This document shows, piece by piece, positions 6,295-14,538 of a stretch of DNA of 64,000 nt (the stretch's first letter is position 1; each line of letters begins with the position of its first letter). Below the pieces are notes generated by a model, which saw only the letters and a program-made list of their open reading frames with translations, was not told where the DNA came from and did not search any database. Position numbers and translations under genes: made by a program. Source of the DNA: CBDCFV01 sp963664625 (GTDB taxonomy: Bacteria; Chloroflexota; Dehalococcoidia; Lucifugimonadales; UBA3495); contig OY761541.1 in assembly GCA_963664625.1 (NCBI GenBank), positions 1,178,001-1,242,000 of the forward strand, in the 5' to 3' direction.

Positions 6295-7470
6295 GTGGAC
6301 TTCAGGTTTACCTCCGAGGACGAAGCCTTCCGCCAGGAAGTGGCTGAATTTATCCGCCAGGAACTGCCGGACAACTGGGAAGGCGAAGGCCGCTATCCCG
6401 AGGAGAGCGACTGGGACTTCTCGCTGCAACTTCGCAAGAAGATGGCCGACCGGGGCTGGCTGACCATGCACTGGCCCGAGGAGTACGGCGGGCAAGCGGC
6501 GTCGCAAATCCGGTCCGCTATCTTCAGTGAAGAGTTGACCTACAACCGCACTCCCGGCAGGGACATCTTCGGCGTGCGGATGCTGGGGCCGACGTTGATG
6601 ATCCACGGCTCGGAGGAGCAGCGGCGCGCGCACCTGCCGCCGGTAGCCCGGGGTGAGATACAGTGGTGCCAAGGCTATAGCGAGCCCCAGTCGGGCTCCG
6701 ACCTGGCATCCCTCTCCACCCGCGCGGTGGTGGACGGCGACGACTTTGTGATAAACGGCAGCAAGATATGGACCAGCATGGCCCACCGGGCCGACTGGAT
6801 CATGCTGCTCACCCGCACCGACCCGGACGCGCCCAAACATCGGGGCATCAGCTTTGTGCTGGTGGACATGAAAACCCCCGGAGTGCAGGTGCGACCCATT
6901 GTCAACATGGCCAACCGTCATGAGTTCAACGAGGTCATCTTCGACAATGTCCGCGTTCCAAGGAACAACGTGGTGGGCGAGGAAAACCGCGGCTGGTACG
7001 TGGCCGTAACACTGCTGGACTTCGAGCGATCGGGCATCGACTACTCTGCCAGCGCCCGGCGCCTTCTTGGGGAGACGCTGGAGTATGCCACCGAGACCAA
7101 GCGCAACGGGCAGTCTCTGAGCGAGATAGGCTGGGTACGGAACGCCTTGGCCGACCGGTTCATCGAGTGCGAAGTCGCCAGGCTCATGGCCTACAACGTC
7201 GCCTACATGCAGGGACAGGGATTGGTGCCCAACAAAGAGGCGTCGATGAGCAAGGTGTTCGGCAGCGAGACGGTGCAACGGGTCACCAAGACCAGCATGG
7301 ACGTTCTGGGGATGTACGGGGCTCTGACCCGTTCCGAAAAGTGGGCCCCCTTGATGGGCCGGGTCCAGGAACACTGGATGAGTTCCTTCTCCGGCACCAT
7401 CGCCGCCGGCACCTCGGAGGTGCAGCGGAACATCATCGCTTCCCGCGGGCTGGGCTTGCCCAGGGGCTGA
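6295..7470 (+). CDS. Acyl-CoA dehydrogenase
   Basis: The 391-residue flavoprotein shows the three-domain acyl-CoA dehydrogenase plan: an N-terminal helical domain (FTSEDEAFRQEVAEFIRQEL), the FAD-contacting middle strand region (GYSEPQSGSDLASLSTRAV, then INGSKIWTSMAHRADW) and a C-terminal helical domain with GMYGALTRSEKWAPL and GTSEVQRNIIASRGLGL. It would oxidise an acyl-CoA to the enoyl-CoA and pass electrons to ETF. The start is GTG at 6295. Substrate range is not evident; relatives in steroid and branched-chain acyl breakdown have similar length. Confidence 0.92.
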   Translation: MDFRFTSEDEAFRQEVAEFIRQELPDNWEGEGRYPEESDWDFSLQLRKKMADRGWLTMHWPEEYGGQAASQIRSAIFSEELTYNRTPGRDIFGVRMLGPTLMIHGSEEQRRAHLPPVARGEIQWCQGYSEPQSGSDLASLSTRAVVDGDDFVINGSKIWTSMAHRADWIMLLTRTDPDAPKHRGISFVLVDMKTPGVQVRPIVNMANRHEFNEVIFDNVRVPRNNVVGEENRGWYVAVTLLDFERSGIDYSASARRLLGETLEYATETKRNGQSLSEIGWVRNALADRFIECEVARLMAYNVAYMQGQGLVPNKEASMSKVFGSETVQRVTKTSMDVLGMYGALTRSEKWAPLMGRVQEHWMSSFSGTIAAGTSEVQRNIIASRGLGLPRG

Positions 7471-7485
7471 CTTACAACGTTGGCC

Positions 7486-7830
7486 CTAGTCCGCGACCAG
7501 GGCCAGCACCTCCTCTTTGTCCAAGTCCAGCAGTGCTTCCTTGCAACGGCTGATCATGCGGAAAATGGTCCGCTCCGTCACCGAAAACTTCACCGCCGCT
7601 TCCTCTGCCGTCAAGCCCTCCGACTCCACGGCCCTCCACACCCTCATGTCCTTAGCCGCTCGCCGGAGCCGTTGGTACCAAGCCGGATCGTCATACCTGC
7701 ACCGGGACAAGGGGCAGACAAGGCAGGATGACGTTACTTCGCAGCCGGTGTCTTCGTAGTGGTAGTATTCCGAATCGACGACTTCCTGGATGACGTCTAC
7801 TTGGGGATTGACCGTCGCTGACTTCGCCAT
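7486..7830 (-). CDS. Cysteine-cluster helix-turn-helix protein
   Basis: No named family is recognised. The 114-residue protein has a compact cysteine cluster, CEVTSSCLVCPLSRC (spacing 5-2-4), around residues 29-43. It is followed by a basic helical part and a sigma-like helix-turn-helix near the C-terminus (LTAEEAAVKFSVTERTIFRMI). The cysteines suggest zinc or an Fe-S cluster, and the C-terminus suggests DNA binding. The start at 7830 is supported by GGAGGGG just upstream; ATGs at 7848 and 7869 lack one. It is convergent with the acyl-CoA dehydrogenase and has its own promoter overlapped by an AGAACG palindrome, suggesting SOS control or autoregulation. Confidence 0.65.
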   Translation of the reverse strand: MAKSATVNPQVDVIQEVVDSEYYHYEDTGCEVTSSCLVCPLSRCRYDDPAWYQRLRRAAKDMRVWRAVESEGLTAEEAAVKFSVTERTIFRMISRCKEALLDLDKEEVLALVAD

Positions 7831-7869
7831 AACTGCCCCTCCAAACATGCGTTCTAATTGATGTGGCAA

Positions 7870-7899
7870 ATTATAGAACGCACGTTCTCAAGCAGTCAA
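7870..7899 (-). promoter_or_regulatory. Promoter of the cysteine-cluster HTH gene
   Basis: On the minus strand TTGACT (7899-7894), 18 bp, then a perfect TATAAT (7875-7870). The predicted start of transcription lies roughly 30 bp before the ATG at 7830. The spacer is occupied by the AGAACG palindrome. Confidence 0.6.
7875..7888. promoter_or_regulatory. SOS-box-like operator (AGAACG-N2-CGTTCT)
   Basis: The 14-bp sequence AGAACGCACGTTCT contains GAAC-N4-GTTC, the form of the LexA 'Cheo' box of Gram-positive bacteria. It sits immediately upstream of the -10 box of the minus-strand HTH gene, where a bound protein would block RNA polymerase. A further half-site, GCGTTCTA, lies at 7850-7857 between the promoter and the start codon. 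LexA binding is inferred from motif form only; the HTH protein itself could be the ligand. Confidence 0.5.
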
Positions 7900-8009
7900 T
7901 AGCTTTTCAGCCAATTTTGCAGAAATGCAGAACAGGTGTTTCGGCATCCCTTTCCCGCAGTGGTCTGCGGGTTGGGAATAGCAGGGAGGGCAGCCGGGGG
8001 CAGGGAAGA

Positions 8010-8996
8010 CTAACGCCCGAACGCCGGCAAAACCTCTTTTCCGAACAGTTCCACCGCCCTAAGGGAGTCCTCGTTGGGCATACCGGGCCACTGGCAGCGC
8101 AGGACCAGTTCATCCACGCCCAGTGCTTGGTACTTTCTGATTTCTTCAACGCATTCCGCCGGGCTGCCGATGATGAAGCGGCCGTCCAGGACCTGCTCGA
8201 AGCCCACGTCGATGCGGTCGGCCTCGGGAAGTTCCTGGCTGTGCCCCAAGGCGGCCCGGTCGCGGTACAGCCATTCCACGTGGGGGCGTGCAATGGCCAC
8301 GGCTTCCTCGCGGGTTTCCGCCACGAACATTTCACGCCACGCCGATATGAAACCCTGCTTGCCGTTCTTTTCAGAGGCTTCACGGTAGACATCGACCTGC
8401 CGTTCTATGGTGGGCAGGGTGGCGCGGGAACTTACCAGCCAGCCGTCAGACTCCCGCGCAGCGCGTACAATTCCTTGGTCCAAGTTAGCGGCGATGTAGA
8501 CCTTGGGACGCTGTCCGGGCGCGAGGGCCCCGGCTCCGGGAACATCATCCATATCATAGTAACGGCCGTGATGAGTTACCCGCTCCTCCGTCCACAGCTT
8601 GTCCATCACCGTCATAACCTCGCGGAACCTGGACAAGCGTTCGCTCTTGGGAACGCCAAAGGCGTTGAACTGGAAGTCTCGCCACCCGAGAGCGGGAGCT
8701 AAGACAAAGTTGCCGCCGCAAATCACGTTGAGGGTCGAAATCTGCTCCGCCGCCTCCACCGGGTGGTACAGCGGCAGCAGCGCCACCATGCCAAGCTCCA
8801 AACCGGGGGCCTCTGCCGCGGCCCTGGCCAGCAGCATCATGCCGTGAAAGTCGTGGTTCAGGTAACCCGCGCCAGTCCATAGCGAGTGGTATCCCAACTG
8901 GTGGGCCAAGCGAGCCTTGGACAGCCGCCCTTCCAACGCCTTCTGCCGCGACTCGCCCGGCAGGTCGCCGCCGCCGAAATTTATGCCGAAGCGCAT
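8010..8996 (-). CDS. LLM-class flavin/F420-dependent oxidoreductase
   Basis: The 328-residue luciferase-like protein has LAHQLGYHSLWTGAGYLN, GLELGMVALLPLYHPVEAAEQ, the GGNFVLAPALGWRDFQFNAFG loop and a cofactor-phosphate region (PKVYIAANLDQGIVRAARES followed by DGWL). Start ATG 8996 follows a GGGGTG. It is the last gene of a five- to six-gene minus-strand run and starts 44 bp after the HesB-like gene. Cofactor (F420 or FMN) and substrate are not resolved by sequence. Confidence 0.85.
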   Translation of the reverse strand: MRFGINFGGGDLPGESRQKALEGRLSKARLAHQLGYHSLWTGAGYLNHDFHGMMLLARAAAEAPGLELGMVALLPLYHPVEAAEQISTLNVICGGNFVLAPALGWRDFQFNAFGVPKSERLSRFREVMTVMDKLWTEERVTHHGRYYDMDDVPGAGALAPGQRPKVYIAANLDQGIVRAARESDGWLVSSRATLPTIERQVDVYREASEKNGKQGFISAWREMFVAETREEAVAIARPHVEWLYRDRAALGHSQELPEADRIDVGFEQVLDGRFIIGSPAECVEEIRKYQALGVDELVLRCQWPGMPNEDSLRAVELFGKEVLPAFGR

Positions 8997-9040
8997 TGCA
9001 TCACCCCTTGGGCTTCGCCAGAATTGAGACCGGCCACAGG

Positions 9041-9367
9041 TCAGTGGGCGTCCAGAATGCCGCGGGCGCCCACCACCCATCCGTTGGAAAACTTTACCGC
9101 ACCCTTGAGGCGTTTCAAGAACAGGAAACGGCCCAATTCCACGGCAATACTGGAAGCGTTGTCGGCCAAGTCCGGGGATACCAGCAATTCCACTCCGTCC
9201 ACTTGGACGCTCTGATAGGTGGACACGTCCCGCCTCCCGATGTGGGTGTCGACCGACACCTCCAAGACGGTGCCGGATCAAGACGAACACGCAACAAGGT
9301 CGATGGCGGCCCGGCCTCCCTTGCTCAGAATGTGTGCCGCCGCGTTGTCGTCAACCGTTATGTTCAT
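9041..9367 (-). CDS. HesB/IscA-like protein with in-frame TGA, probable selenoprotein
   Basis: From ATG 9367 (AGGAGG seven bases upstream) the frame encodes 29 residues, a TGA at 9280-9278, then 78 more residues to a TGA at 9041. Both halves read as one IscA/HesB-like domain: ITVDDNAAAHI at the start, VDGVELLVSPDLADNA and AVKFSNGWVVGA near the end, 108 residues in all (IscA is about 107). The TGA lies in C-S-S-(TGA)-S-G. In IscA the matching stretch is G-C-S-G, with its conserved Fe-S cysteine at the TGA position. A hairpin with a GGUC loop follows 23 nt after the TGA, as a bacterial SECIS should. The C-terminal Cys-x-Cys of IscA is absent. A nonsense mutation is the alternative. Confidence 0.7.
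9245..9260 (-). promoter_or_regulatory. SECIS-like hairpin after the in-frame TGA
   Basis: On the minus strand GGTGTC-GGTC-GACACC forms a perfect six-pair stem with a GGUC loop, beginning 17 nt after the TGA at 9280-9278, with the loop 23 nt after it. E. coli SelB recognises a hairpin whose loop also contains GGUC at a similar distance. The match is by shape, spacing and loop sequence; binding is inferred. Confidence 0.55.
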
Positions 9368-9989
9368 CGGGCTGCCTCCTGTGATTGACTGCCGGTGCCT
9401 GGCGATTGGTCACTATCAGATGGTTGCGGGCCTCTATGGTCACCGGATGCACCAACTCGCCCCGGTCCATCCGGACGGCGGTCTCGCGAGTCAAAAACTC
9501 CAGCACCGCCCGGTCCATGTCTTCAAAGGCGAGGGACCGTATAACATCCAAGTAAGGATAGGAGACTATCTTTTGAGGGTCCAGCTTGTCGGCCAGGAAG
9601 ACCACTTTCCCCAAGTCATCCATCAAAGGGTGGGAAGTGGTATGCCAGCGAACGGCGTTGTAGATGGAGCAATCGTCCAGACCGTCCTCCAGGCGCAGCA
9701 ACTCCGCCCCCACGGGGCCATGCAACAACACCGGCGCCTGTTGGTCTACTTCACAGATGGACAACCCCAGCCGGGCTGCCTGCCGCAACAGTTCCCTGCC
9801 CGGCATTGCGCGGGCCACGTCGTGGGCCAATGCCCCGAGGGCGGCCCGGTCCTCGTCCAAGCCATGCCGACGGGCCAGCGAGCGGGCAATATCCACCACG
9901 CACAATACGTGGTCTCGCAGGCCGCGCGGCAGACGATCAACGCGGCACTGGACAAGGGGTGTCAACCTGTCGATGACTGTGTCAGTCAA
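9351..9989 (-). CDS. yqeK: HD-domain hydrolase, YqeK-like
   Basis: The 212-residue protein has the metal-binding HD pattern of the YqeK family: an early His in GLRDHVLCVVD, the paired HD in LGALAHDVARAM, then LLHGPVGAELL, WHTTSHPLMDDLGKVVFLADKLDP with its two later ligands. YqeK enzymes hydrolyse symmetric dinucleoside tetraphosphates (Ap4A) to ADP. The only in-frame start is a TTG at 9989 with a weak ribosome site. Its end overlaps the start of the HesB-like gene by 17 bp, implying coupled translation. The preceding HIT gene also belongs to a family that hydrolyses nucleotides. Confidence 0.8.
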   Translation of the reverse strand: MTDTVIDRLTPLVQCRVDRLPRGLRDHVLCVVDIARSLARRHGLDEDRAALGALAHDVARAMPGRELLRQAARLGLSICEVDQQAPVLLHGPVGAELLRLEDGLDDCSIYNAVRWHTTSHPLMDDLGKVVFLADKLDPQKIVSYPYLDVIRSLAFEDMDRAVLEFLTRETAVRMDRGELVHPVTIEARNHLIVTNRQAPAVNHRRQPDEHNG

Positions 9990-10023
9990 TCCGTAACTAC
10001 CGGTCGTTTACAAGGCTCGGACG

Positions 10024-10371
10024 TCAGCCCATAGCGCGCAAGGGCTGCCCCGCCAACAGGTGAAGATGGAGGTGCTCGATTTCCTGGCCCGAGTCCCGGC
10101 CTTGGTTCACCACCAGCCGGTACCCGCTGGAGGACACGCCCTCCCGTCCGGCCATATCCGCGGCCACCGTCAGCATGTGACCCAAGGCGGCAGACTGTTC
10201 CGCGGCAACGGAGACCAGGGCAGCAACGTGGCTGTTGGGAATGACAAGAAGATGCACCGCTGCTTGGGGGTTGATGTCGCGCAGGACGAATACCAAGTCA
10301 TCCCGGTATATAGGGGCCGGGTGGTCGGCATCCTGGGCCATGGTGCAAAAGATGCAATCGCTGGCGTTCAT
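10024..10371 (-). CDS. HIT-family nucleotide hydrolase (HINT-like)
   Basis: The 115-residue protein has the HIT layout: DCIFC near the N-terminus, the YRDDLVFVLRDINPQAAVHLLVIP strands read in two segments, and the catalytic histidine triad HLHLHLLAG near residue 100. HINT proteins remove AMP from phosphoramidates and aminoacyl-adenylates. Its closeness to the YqeK-like gene (34 bp) fits a shared role in nucleotide clean-up, which is inferred. Confidence 0.9.
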   Translation of the reverse strand: MNASDCIFCTMAQDADHPAPIYRDDLVFVLRDINPQAAVHLLVIPNSHVAALVSVAAEQSAALGHMLTVAADMAGREGVSSSGYRLVVNQGRDSGQEIEHLHLHLLAGQPLRAMG

Positions 10372-10409
10372 TCTCGGCTGTTGGTTTCCGCCTATCAGCT
10401 TGGCCGGGG

Positions 10410-11552
10410 TCAGGCCAGACCCCGTTCCTGGTGTTGGAGCGCCAAGTCCTTATGGAAGTTAGCGTCGCCGTAGTTGAGTTCCATGACCTTCGCCCGCCTG
10501 GTGTAGAGTTGCAGGTCGTATTCCTTGGTGAAACCTATTGCGCCGTGGCATTGGTGCGCCGTGGCGCACACCCTCTGATAAGCCGCGCTGACCCACGCCT
10601 TCGCCACCGAGATTTCGCGTTCCGCGGACATTCCTTCGGCGACCCGCCACGCCGCTTGATAGACGACGTTCCGGCTTCCTTCAACGTCGGTGGCCATCTC
10701 GGAGCAATGGTGCTGCACCGCTTGGAAGCTGCCTACCGGGCGTCCGAACTGGGCCCGGCCCTTTACATACTCAACGGTCATGTCCAGCACAGCTTCGGCG
10801 CCGCCCAGCATCTCCAGGCACTTGCCGGCGGTAGCCCTTTCGACAGCCCTCTTCAAAACGGGCCAACCTTGGTCCACCTCTCCCAGCACAGAAGTTGCTG
10901 GGACACTCACTTGGTCCAGTACCACTTCGCACTGCCGGTCCTGCGCAATGGTGTTCATCTGGGTGACACTCAACCCGCTGGCTCCTGACGGCACCATGAA
11001 AATGGTCAGGCCGCTGGCGGGGTCACTGCCGCCGGAGGTGCGAGCGGCCACCAGCAGCACATCCGCAACGTGGGCGTCGGGCACAAACAGCTTGACGCCA
11101 TTCAGGACGTAGTTGTCGCCCTGACGTGTAGCGGCGGCTTCTATGCCCCACGGTTCGTAGGTGGCGGAGGCTTCGGTCAAGGCCAGTGTCATCAGCAGTT
11201 GGCCGTCGCAAATTCTCGTCAGCAGGTCCCGTTTCTGTTCGTCGCTTCCGGCGTCCAGAACGGTCAGCCCGCCCAGCACCACGGTGGAAAAGAAGGGGCC
11301 GGGGCAAAGGGAGCGGCCCATTTCCTCCAGCAATACCGCAAGGTCAAGGAAGTCGCCCCCGGTGCCGCCGTAGGATTCCGGAAACGCCAGCCCGGTCCAC
11401 CCCAGCCCGGCAACTTGTCTCCACAGGTCATCGGTGTAACCGCGGGAGTCATCCTCCATGGCCCGCACCAAGCTCAGCGGGCACTCTTGGGACAGGAACT
11501 CCTGGGAAGTGGTGCGGAGCATTTGTTGAATTTCACTAAGGCCCAAGTCCAT
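10410..11552 (-). CDS. Acyl-CoA dehydrogenase
   Basis: The 380-residue protein is a second acyl-CoA dehydrogenase, only distantly like the one at 6295. It shows an N-terminal helical domain (LSEIQQMLRTTSQEFLSQEC), GLAFPESYGGTGGDFLDL, a middle strand domain (LALTEASATYEPW, LNGVKLFVPDAHVADVLLVA) and the C-terminal QFGRPVGSFQAVQHHCSEMA and CHGAIGFTKEYDLQLYTRRA segments. Substrate is unknown; many relatives lie in sterol, carnitine or aromatic acyl-CoA pathways. It starts one base after the end of the aspartic-protease-like gene upstream, so the two are in one operon. Confidence 0.9.
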   Translation of the reverse strand: MDLGLSEIQQMLRTTSQEFLSQECPLSLVRAMEDDSRGYTDDLWRQVAGLGWTGLAFPESYGGTGGDFLDLAVLLEEMGRSLCPGPFFSTVVLGGLTVLDAGSDEQKRDLLTRICDGQLLMTLALTEASATYEPWGIEAAATRQGDNYVLNGVKLFVPDAHVADVLLVAARTSGGSDPASGLTIFMVPSGASGLSVTQMNTIAQDRQCEVVLDQVSVPATSVLGEVDQGWPVLKRAVERATAGKCLEMLGGAEAVLDMTVEYVKGRAQFGRPVGSFQAVQHHCSEMATDVEGSRNVVYQAAWRVAEGMSAEREISVAKAWVSAAYQRVCATAHQCHGAIGFTKEYDLQLYTRRAKVMELNYGDANFHKDLALQHQERGLA

Positions 11553-11553
11553 T

Positions 11554-11994
11554 TTAGTATCTCCACGTATCCATGGTTGTAGTGAAAGTCGATATGGAGC
11601 CGCTAACGAGCGGGGATGAGGTCGCTTGGTATGCTGGTCTTAGACTACCTGGTACTGGTATCAGCCGTTCGTTGTAAGGATCGACGCCAAGCAGGGCATT
11701 CTCCAGCGCCGTGACTCCTAGCAGAGGCATACTTCCTTCTGGGGCTGATATGACGATGGCAATTACTTCTTTTCCCTCAAACCTCAACCTAAGATAGCCC
11801 ACCGGGTACTCCACTACACTCTCATCGGCCAGTGTGAATTGCCTGGTTTCCTGGGAAATCAACGTAAAACCAGCGAGCAGATTTTCCGGGAGCATCGTGT
11901 ACACCGCCCCGGTGTCAACCATTGCCTCCGTTTGCACGAAGCGGGTACCTGAGATGTCCCCTACTTCGATGGGTATTGAAAAAGCGCCCATCAC
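11554..11994 (-). CDS. Retropepsin-like (clan AA) aspartic protease domain protein
   Basis: The 146-residue protein carries a single Asp-Thr-Gly active-site motif (EAMVDTGAVYTMLPENLL, around residues 24-41). Downstream lies a hydrophobic MPLLGVTALENALL stretch, which resembles the second conserved element of bacterial retropepsin-like proteases. Such proteins act as homodimers. The last 30 residues are low-complexity and Ser/Thr-rich. The substrate is unknown. Confidence 0.75.
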   Translation of the reverse strand: MMGAFSIPIEVGDISGTRFVQTEAMVDTGAVYTMLPENLLAGFTLISQETRQFTLADESVVEYPVGYLRLRFEGKEVIAIVISAPEGSMPLLGVTALENALLGVDPYNERLIPVPGSLRPAYQATSSPLVSGSISTFTTTMDTWRY

Positions 11995-12025
11995 TGTACT
12001 CCTTTGTGGCCAGTCCCGCGCTCCA

Positions 12026-13192
12026 TTATAAACTGCGCACGAACCGGTCCAAGTTCTCTACGGCCTTCTGTATATTCTCTTGCGAGTTGGCGTAGGAAAG
12101 ACGGATATACCCCTGCCCGAACTCCCCGAATGCCGTACCGGACAACAGCGCCACGCCGGCTTCGTTCATCGCCCGGTCTTCGAACTCCTCACTGGTCAAG
12201 CCGGTGCCCTTGATGCTGGGGAAGGCGTAGAACGCCCCCTCCGGCTCTGGGCAATTGATTCCTGGAATGCTGCGCAGGCCGTCGGTCACCAGGGCGCGCC
12301 GGCGGGTAAACTCTTCCACCATTTCCTGCACCGGGTCCTGGGGGCCGTCCAGGGCAGCGATTGCCGCTCGTTGCGAGAAGGAGGCGGCGCAGGAAACACT
12401 GTTGACCGCCAGCTTCACCACGTGGGGAACGAGTTCGTGGGGCACTATGCCGTAGCCCAGCCGCCACCCGGTCATGGCGTAGCTCTTGGAGAAACCGTCA
12501 AGGATGATGGTGCGCTGAGACATATCCGGGAACACGGCGATGCTGTGGTGCTCCCCGGTATACAAAATGTCCTTGTAAATTTCGTCGGCGAGTACGTACA
12601 GGCCGTCCCTGGCCTTCACCAAGTTGGCGATGGTCTCCAATTCCTGCCGGGTCAACGCCGAGCCGCAGGGGTTCTCCGGCGAATTGAGTATGATCAACCG
12701 CGTCCGGTCGTTAATCTTGGCCGCCAGGTCGTCGAGGTCGGGGTGGTAGCCGCTCTCCTCCAGCAACTGCATCGGAACAGGTTTGGCGCCGGTGAACCGG
12801 ATCATCGACTCGTAAATGGGGAAGCCTGGGTTGGGATAAATGACTTCCACGCCCGGCTCCGCCAACGCCAGCAGCACGTAGAACATGATGGGCTTGGCCC
12901 CCGGCGTCACGACCACCTGGTCGGCGTCGGTGTCGATGCCCCTCACCTCGCGGCTGTTCCTTGCTATGGCTTCCCGCAATTCCGGCAGTCCCGACGTTGG
13001 GCCGTAATGGGTGTACCCTTCACGCAATGCCTCCACACCGGCCTCCACAATGTGCTTCGGCGTGTCGAAGTCCGGCTCACCGATTTCCAAGTGGATAATG
13101 TCCCTGCCCTGGGCCTCCAAGGCCCGCGCCTTCGCCAATACTTCGAAGGCCGTCTCGGTGCCCAGGTTATTCATTCGTGCGGCTAGAGTCAC
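12026..13192 (-). CDS. Class I/II pyridoxal-phosphate aminotransferase (aspartate type)
   Basis: The 388-residue protein is a fold-type I aminotransferase: LEIGEPDFDTPKHI, YGPTSGLPELREAIA, LILNSPENPCGSALTR, and the PLP lysine in DGFSKSYAMTGWRLGYG. The length and motif set fit the AspC/subgroup I-gamma enzymes that move amino groups from aspartate or aromatic residues. It is encoded 131 bp downstream of argG on the same strand; aspartate is a substrate of ArgG, so a supply role is possible but inferred. Confidence 0.9.
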   Translation of the reverse strand: MTLAARMNNLGTETAFEVLAKARALEAQGRDIIHLEIGEPDFDTPKHIVEAGVEALREGYTHYGPTSGLPELREAIARNSREVRGIDTDADQVVVTPGAKPIMFYVLLALAEPGVEVIYPNPGFPIYESMIRFTGAKPVPMQLLEESGYHPDLDDLAAKINDRTRLIILNSPENPCGSALTRQELETIANLVKARDGLYVLADEIYKDILYTGEHHSIAVFPDMSQRTIILDGFSKSYAMTGWRLGYGIVPHELVPHVVKLAVNSVSCAASFSQRAAIAALDGPQDPVQEMVEEFTRRRALVTDGLRSIPGINCPEPEGAFYAFPSIKGTGLTSEEFEDRAMNEAGVALLSGTAFGEFGQGYIRLSYANSQENIQKAVENLDRFVRSL

Positions 13193-13323
13193 TGTGCCTC
13201 CTGGTAAGTGCGGGAGTAACTGGGATATCGAGTCACGACAAGAACCGTCGATCGGGCAGTCTTTGGCAGGTGGTTTTCCGTCGTTGGACCATGACTTGCG
13301 GTCCCGGTCCCATGCGGACCAAG

Positions 13324-14517
13324 TTAACCTTCCGCCTGCGCCTGGTTCTGGGTCCGGACCGGCAACCCGTAAATCTTTATGAACCCTTCGGCGGCGGCAT
13401 GGTCGAACTGGTCCTGCCGGTCATAGGTGGCGAGGCCGTGCTGGTAAAGGGCTTGGGGAGCCTGCCGCCCTACGACGGTGCAAGTCCCCTTGTGCAACCG
13501 CAGCCGGACATCGCCGGTTACGAACCGCTGGGTGCTTTGCACGTAAGCGTCCAAGTCGGCCCGGTGGGCCGTGTACCAGAGGCCGTTGTAGATGACGTCG
13601 GAGTATTCCTGGGCGATGCGTGCCTTGGTCCGGGCCTGCTCCTTGGAGAGGGTCATGGTCTCCAGTGCCTTGTGTGCCGCGTGCATGACTACTGCCGCCG
13701 GGGCCTCGTAAATCTCCCTGGACTTGATGCCCACCAAGCGGTTTTCCACGTGGTCTATCCGCCCCACGCCGTGGCTGCCGGCCAGGGCGTTCAAGTGCCG
13801 TATCATGTCAACGCCGGACATGGACTCGCCGTCGATTGCCGTTGGGACTCCTGATTCAAAATGCAACTCCACGTAGACCGGCTCGTCGGGCGTGGCTGAT
13901 ACCGGGTTGGTCCATGCGTAGGCGTCTTCCGGCGGCTCCAGCCACGGGTCTTCCAGTTCTCCGGCCTCGACGCTGCGCCCCCAGAGGTTGTCGTCCGTCG
14001 AGAAACGGTTGTTGCGCGCGCTGATGGGCAGGTTGCGGGCTTGGGCGTATTCGATCTCGTCGTCCCGGCTCATGCCCCAGTCCCGGATGGGGGCGATCAC
14101 CTGCAAGTCCGGGGCCAACGCCCCAACCCCTACTTCCAGCCGCACTTGGTCGTTGCCCTTTCCGGTGCAACCGTGGGCCACCGCATAAGCGTCGTATTGA
14201 CGGGCCACCTCCACCAAGTACCGGGCGATCAACGGACGTCCCAGCGCGGTGGCCAAGGGGTACTGCTCTTCGTAGACCGTCCCGGCCTGAAGGCTGGGAA
14301 TCAGGAACTCGTTGACCAAGGTCTCCTTTCCGTCAACCGTCACTGCATCCACCGCTCCGATGGACAGGGCGCGCTGGCGGATTGACTCCAGGTCCACCAT
14401 CCCCAGGTCTATGGTCAGGGTGACTATTTCCGCCCCATATTTCTCTTTGAGCCACGGCACCGCCACCATGGTGTCCAACCCCCCGCTGTAGGCGAGGACT
14501 ATTCTGTTTTCTGGCAT
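13324..14517 (-). CDS. argG: Argininosuccinate synthase
   Basis: ArgG joins citrulline and aspartate at the expense of ATP in the last-but-one step of arginine synthesis. The 397-residue protein has the N-type ATP pyrophosphatase loop AYSGGLDT, the TGKGNDQVR segment, YAQARNLPISA and DNLWGRSVEAGELEDPW. I chose ATG 14517, with CGGAG at the right distance, over an upstream in-frame ATG at 14538 that lacks a ribosome site. It directly follows hicA and is part of the arginine run. Confidence 0.95.
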   Translation of the reverse strand: MPENRIVLAYSGGLDTMVAVPWLKEKYGAEIVTLTIDLGMVDLESIRQRALSIGAVDAVTVDGKETLVNEFLIPSLQAGTVYEEQYPLATALGRPLIARYLVEVARQYDAYAVAHGCTGKGNDQVRLEVGVGALAPDLQVIAPIRDWGMSRDDEIEYAQARNLPISARNNRFSTDDNLWGRSVEAGELEDPWLEPPEDAYAWTNPVSATPDEPVYVELHFESGVPTAIDGESMSGVDMIRHLNALAGSHGVGRIDHVENRLVGIKSREIYEAPAAVVMHAAHKALETMTLSKEQARTKARIAQEYSDVIYNGLWYTAHRADLDAYVQSTQRFVTGDVRLRLHKGTCTVVGRQAPQALYQHGLATYDRQDQFDHAAAEGFIKIYGLPVRTQNQAQAEG

Positions 14518-14538
14518 TGGGAAACTCCGGTTTGTCAT

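Noticed and set aside
6055..7374. A 439-codon open frame on the minus strand
   Set aside because: It is antisense to the acyl-CoA dehydrogenase and is a His/Gly/Pro-rich mirror of its codons; the plus-strand gene has full family motifs.
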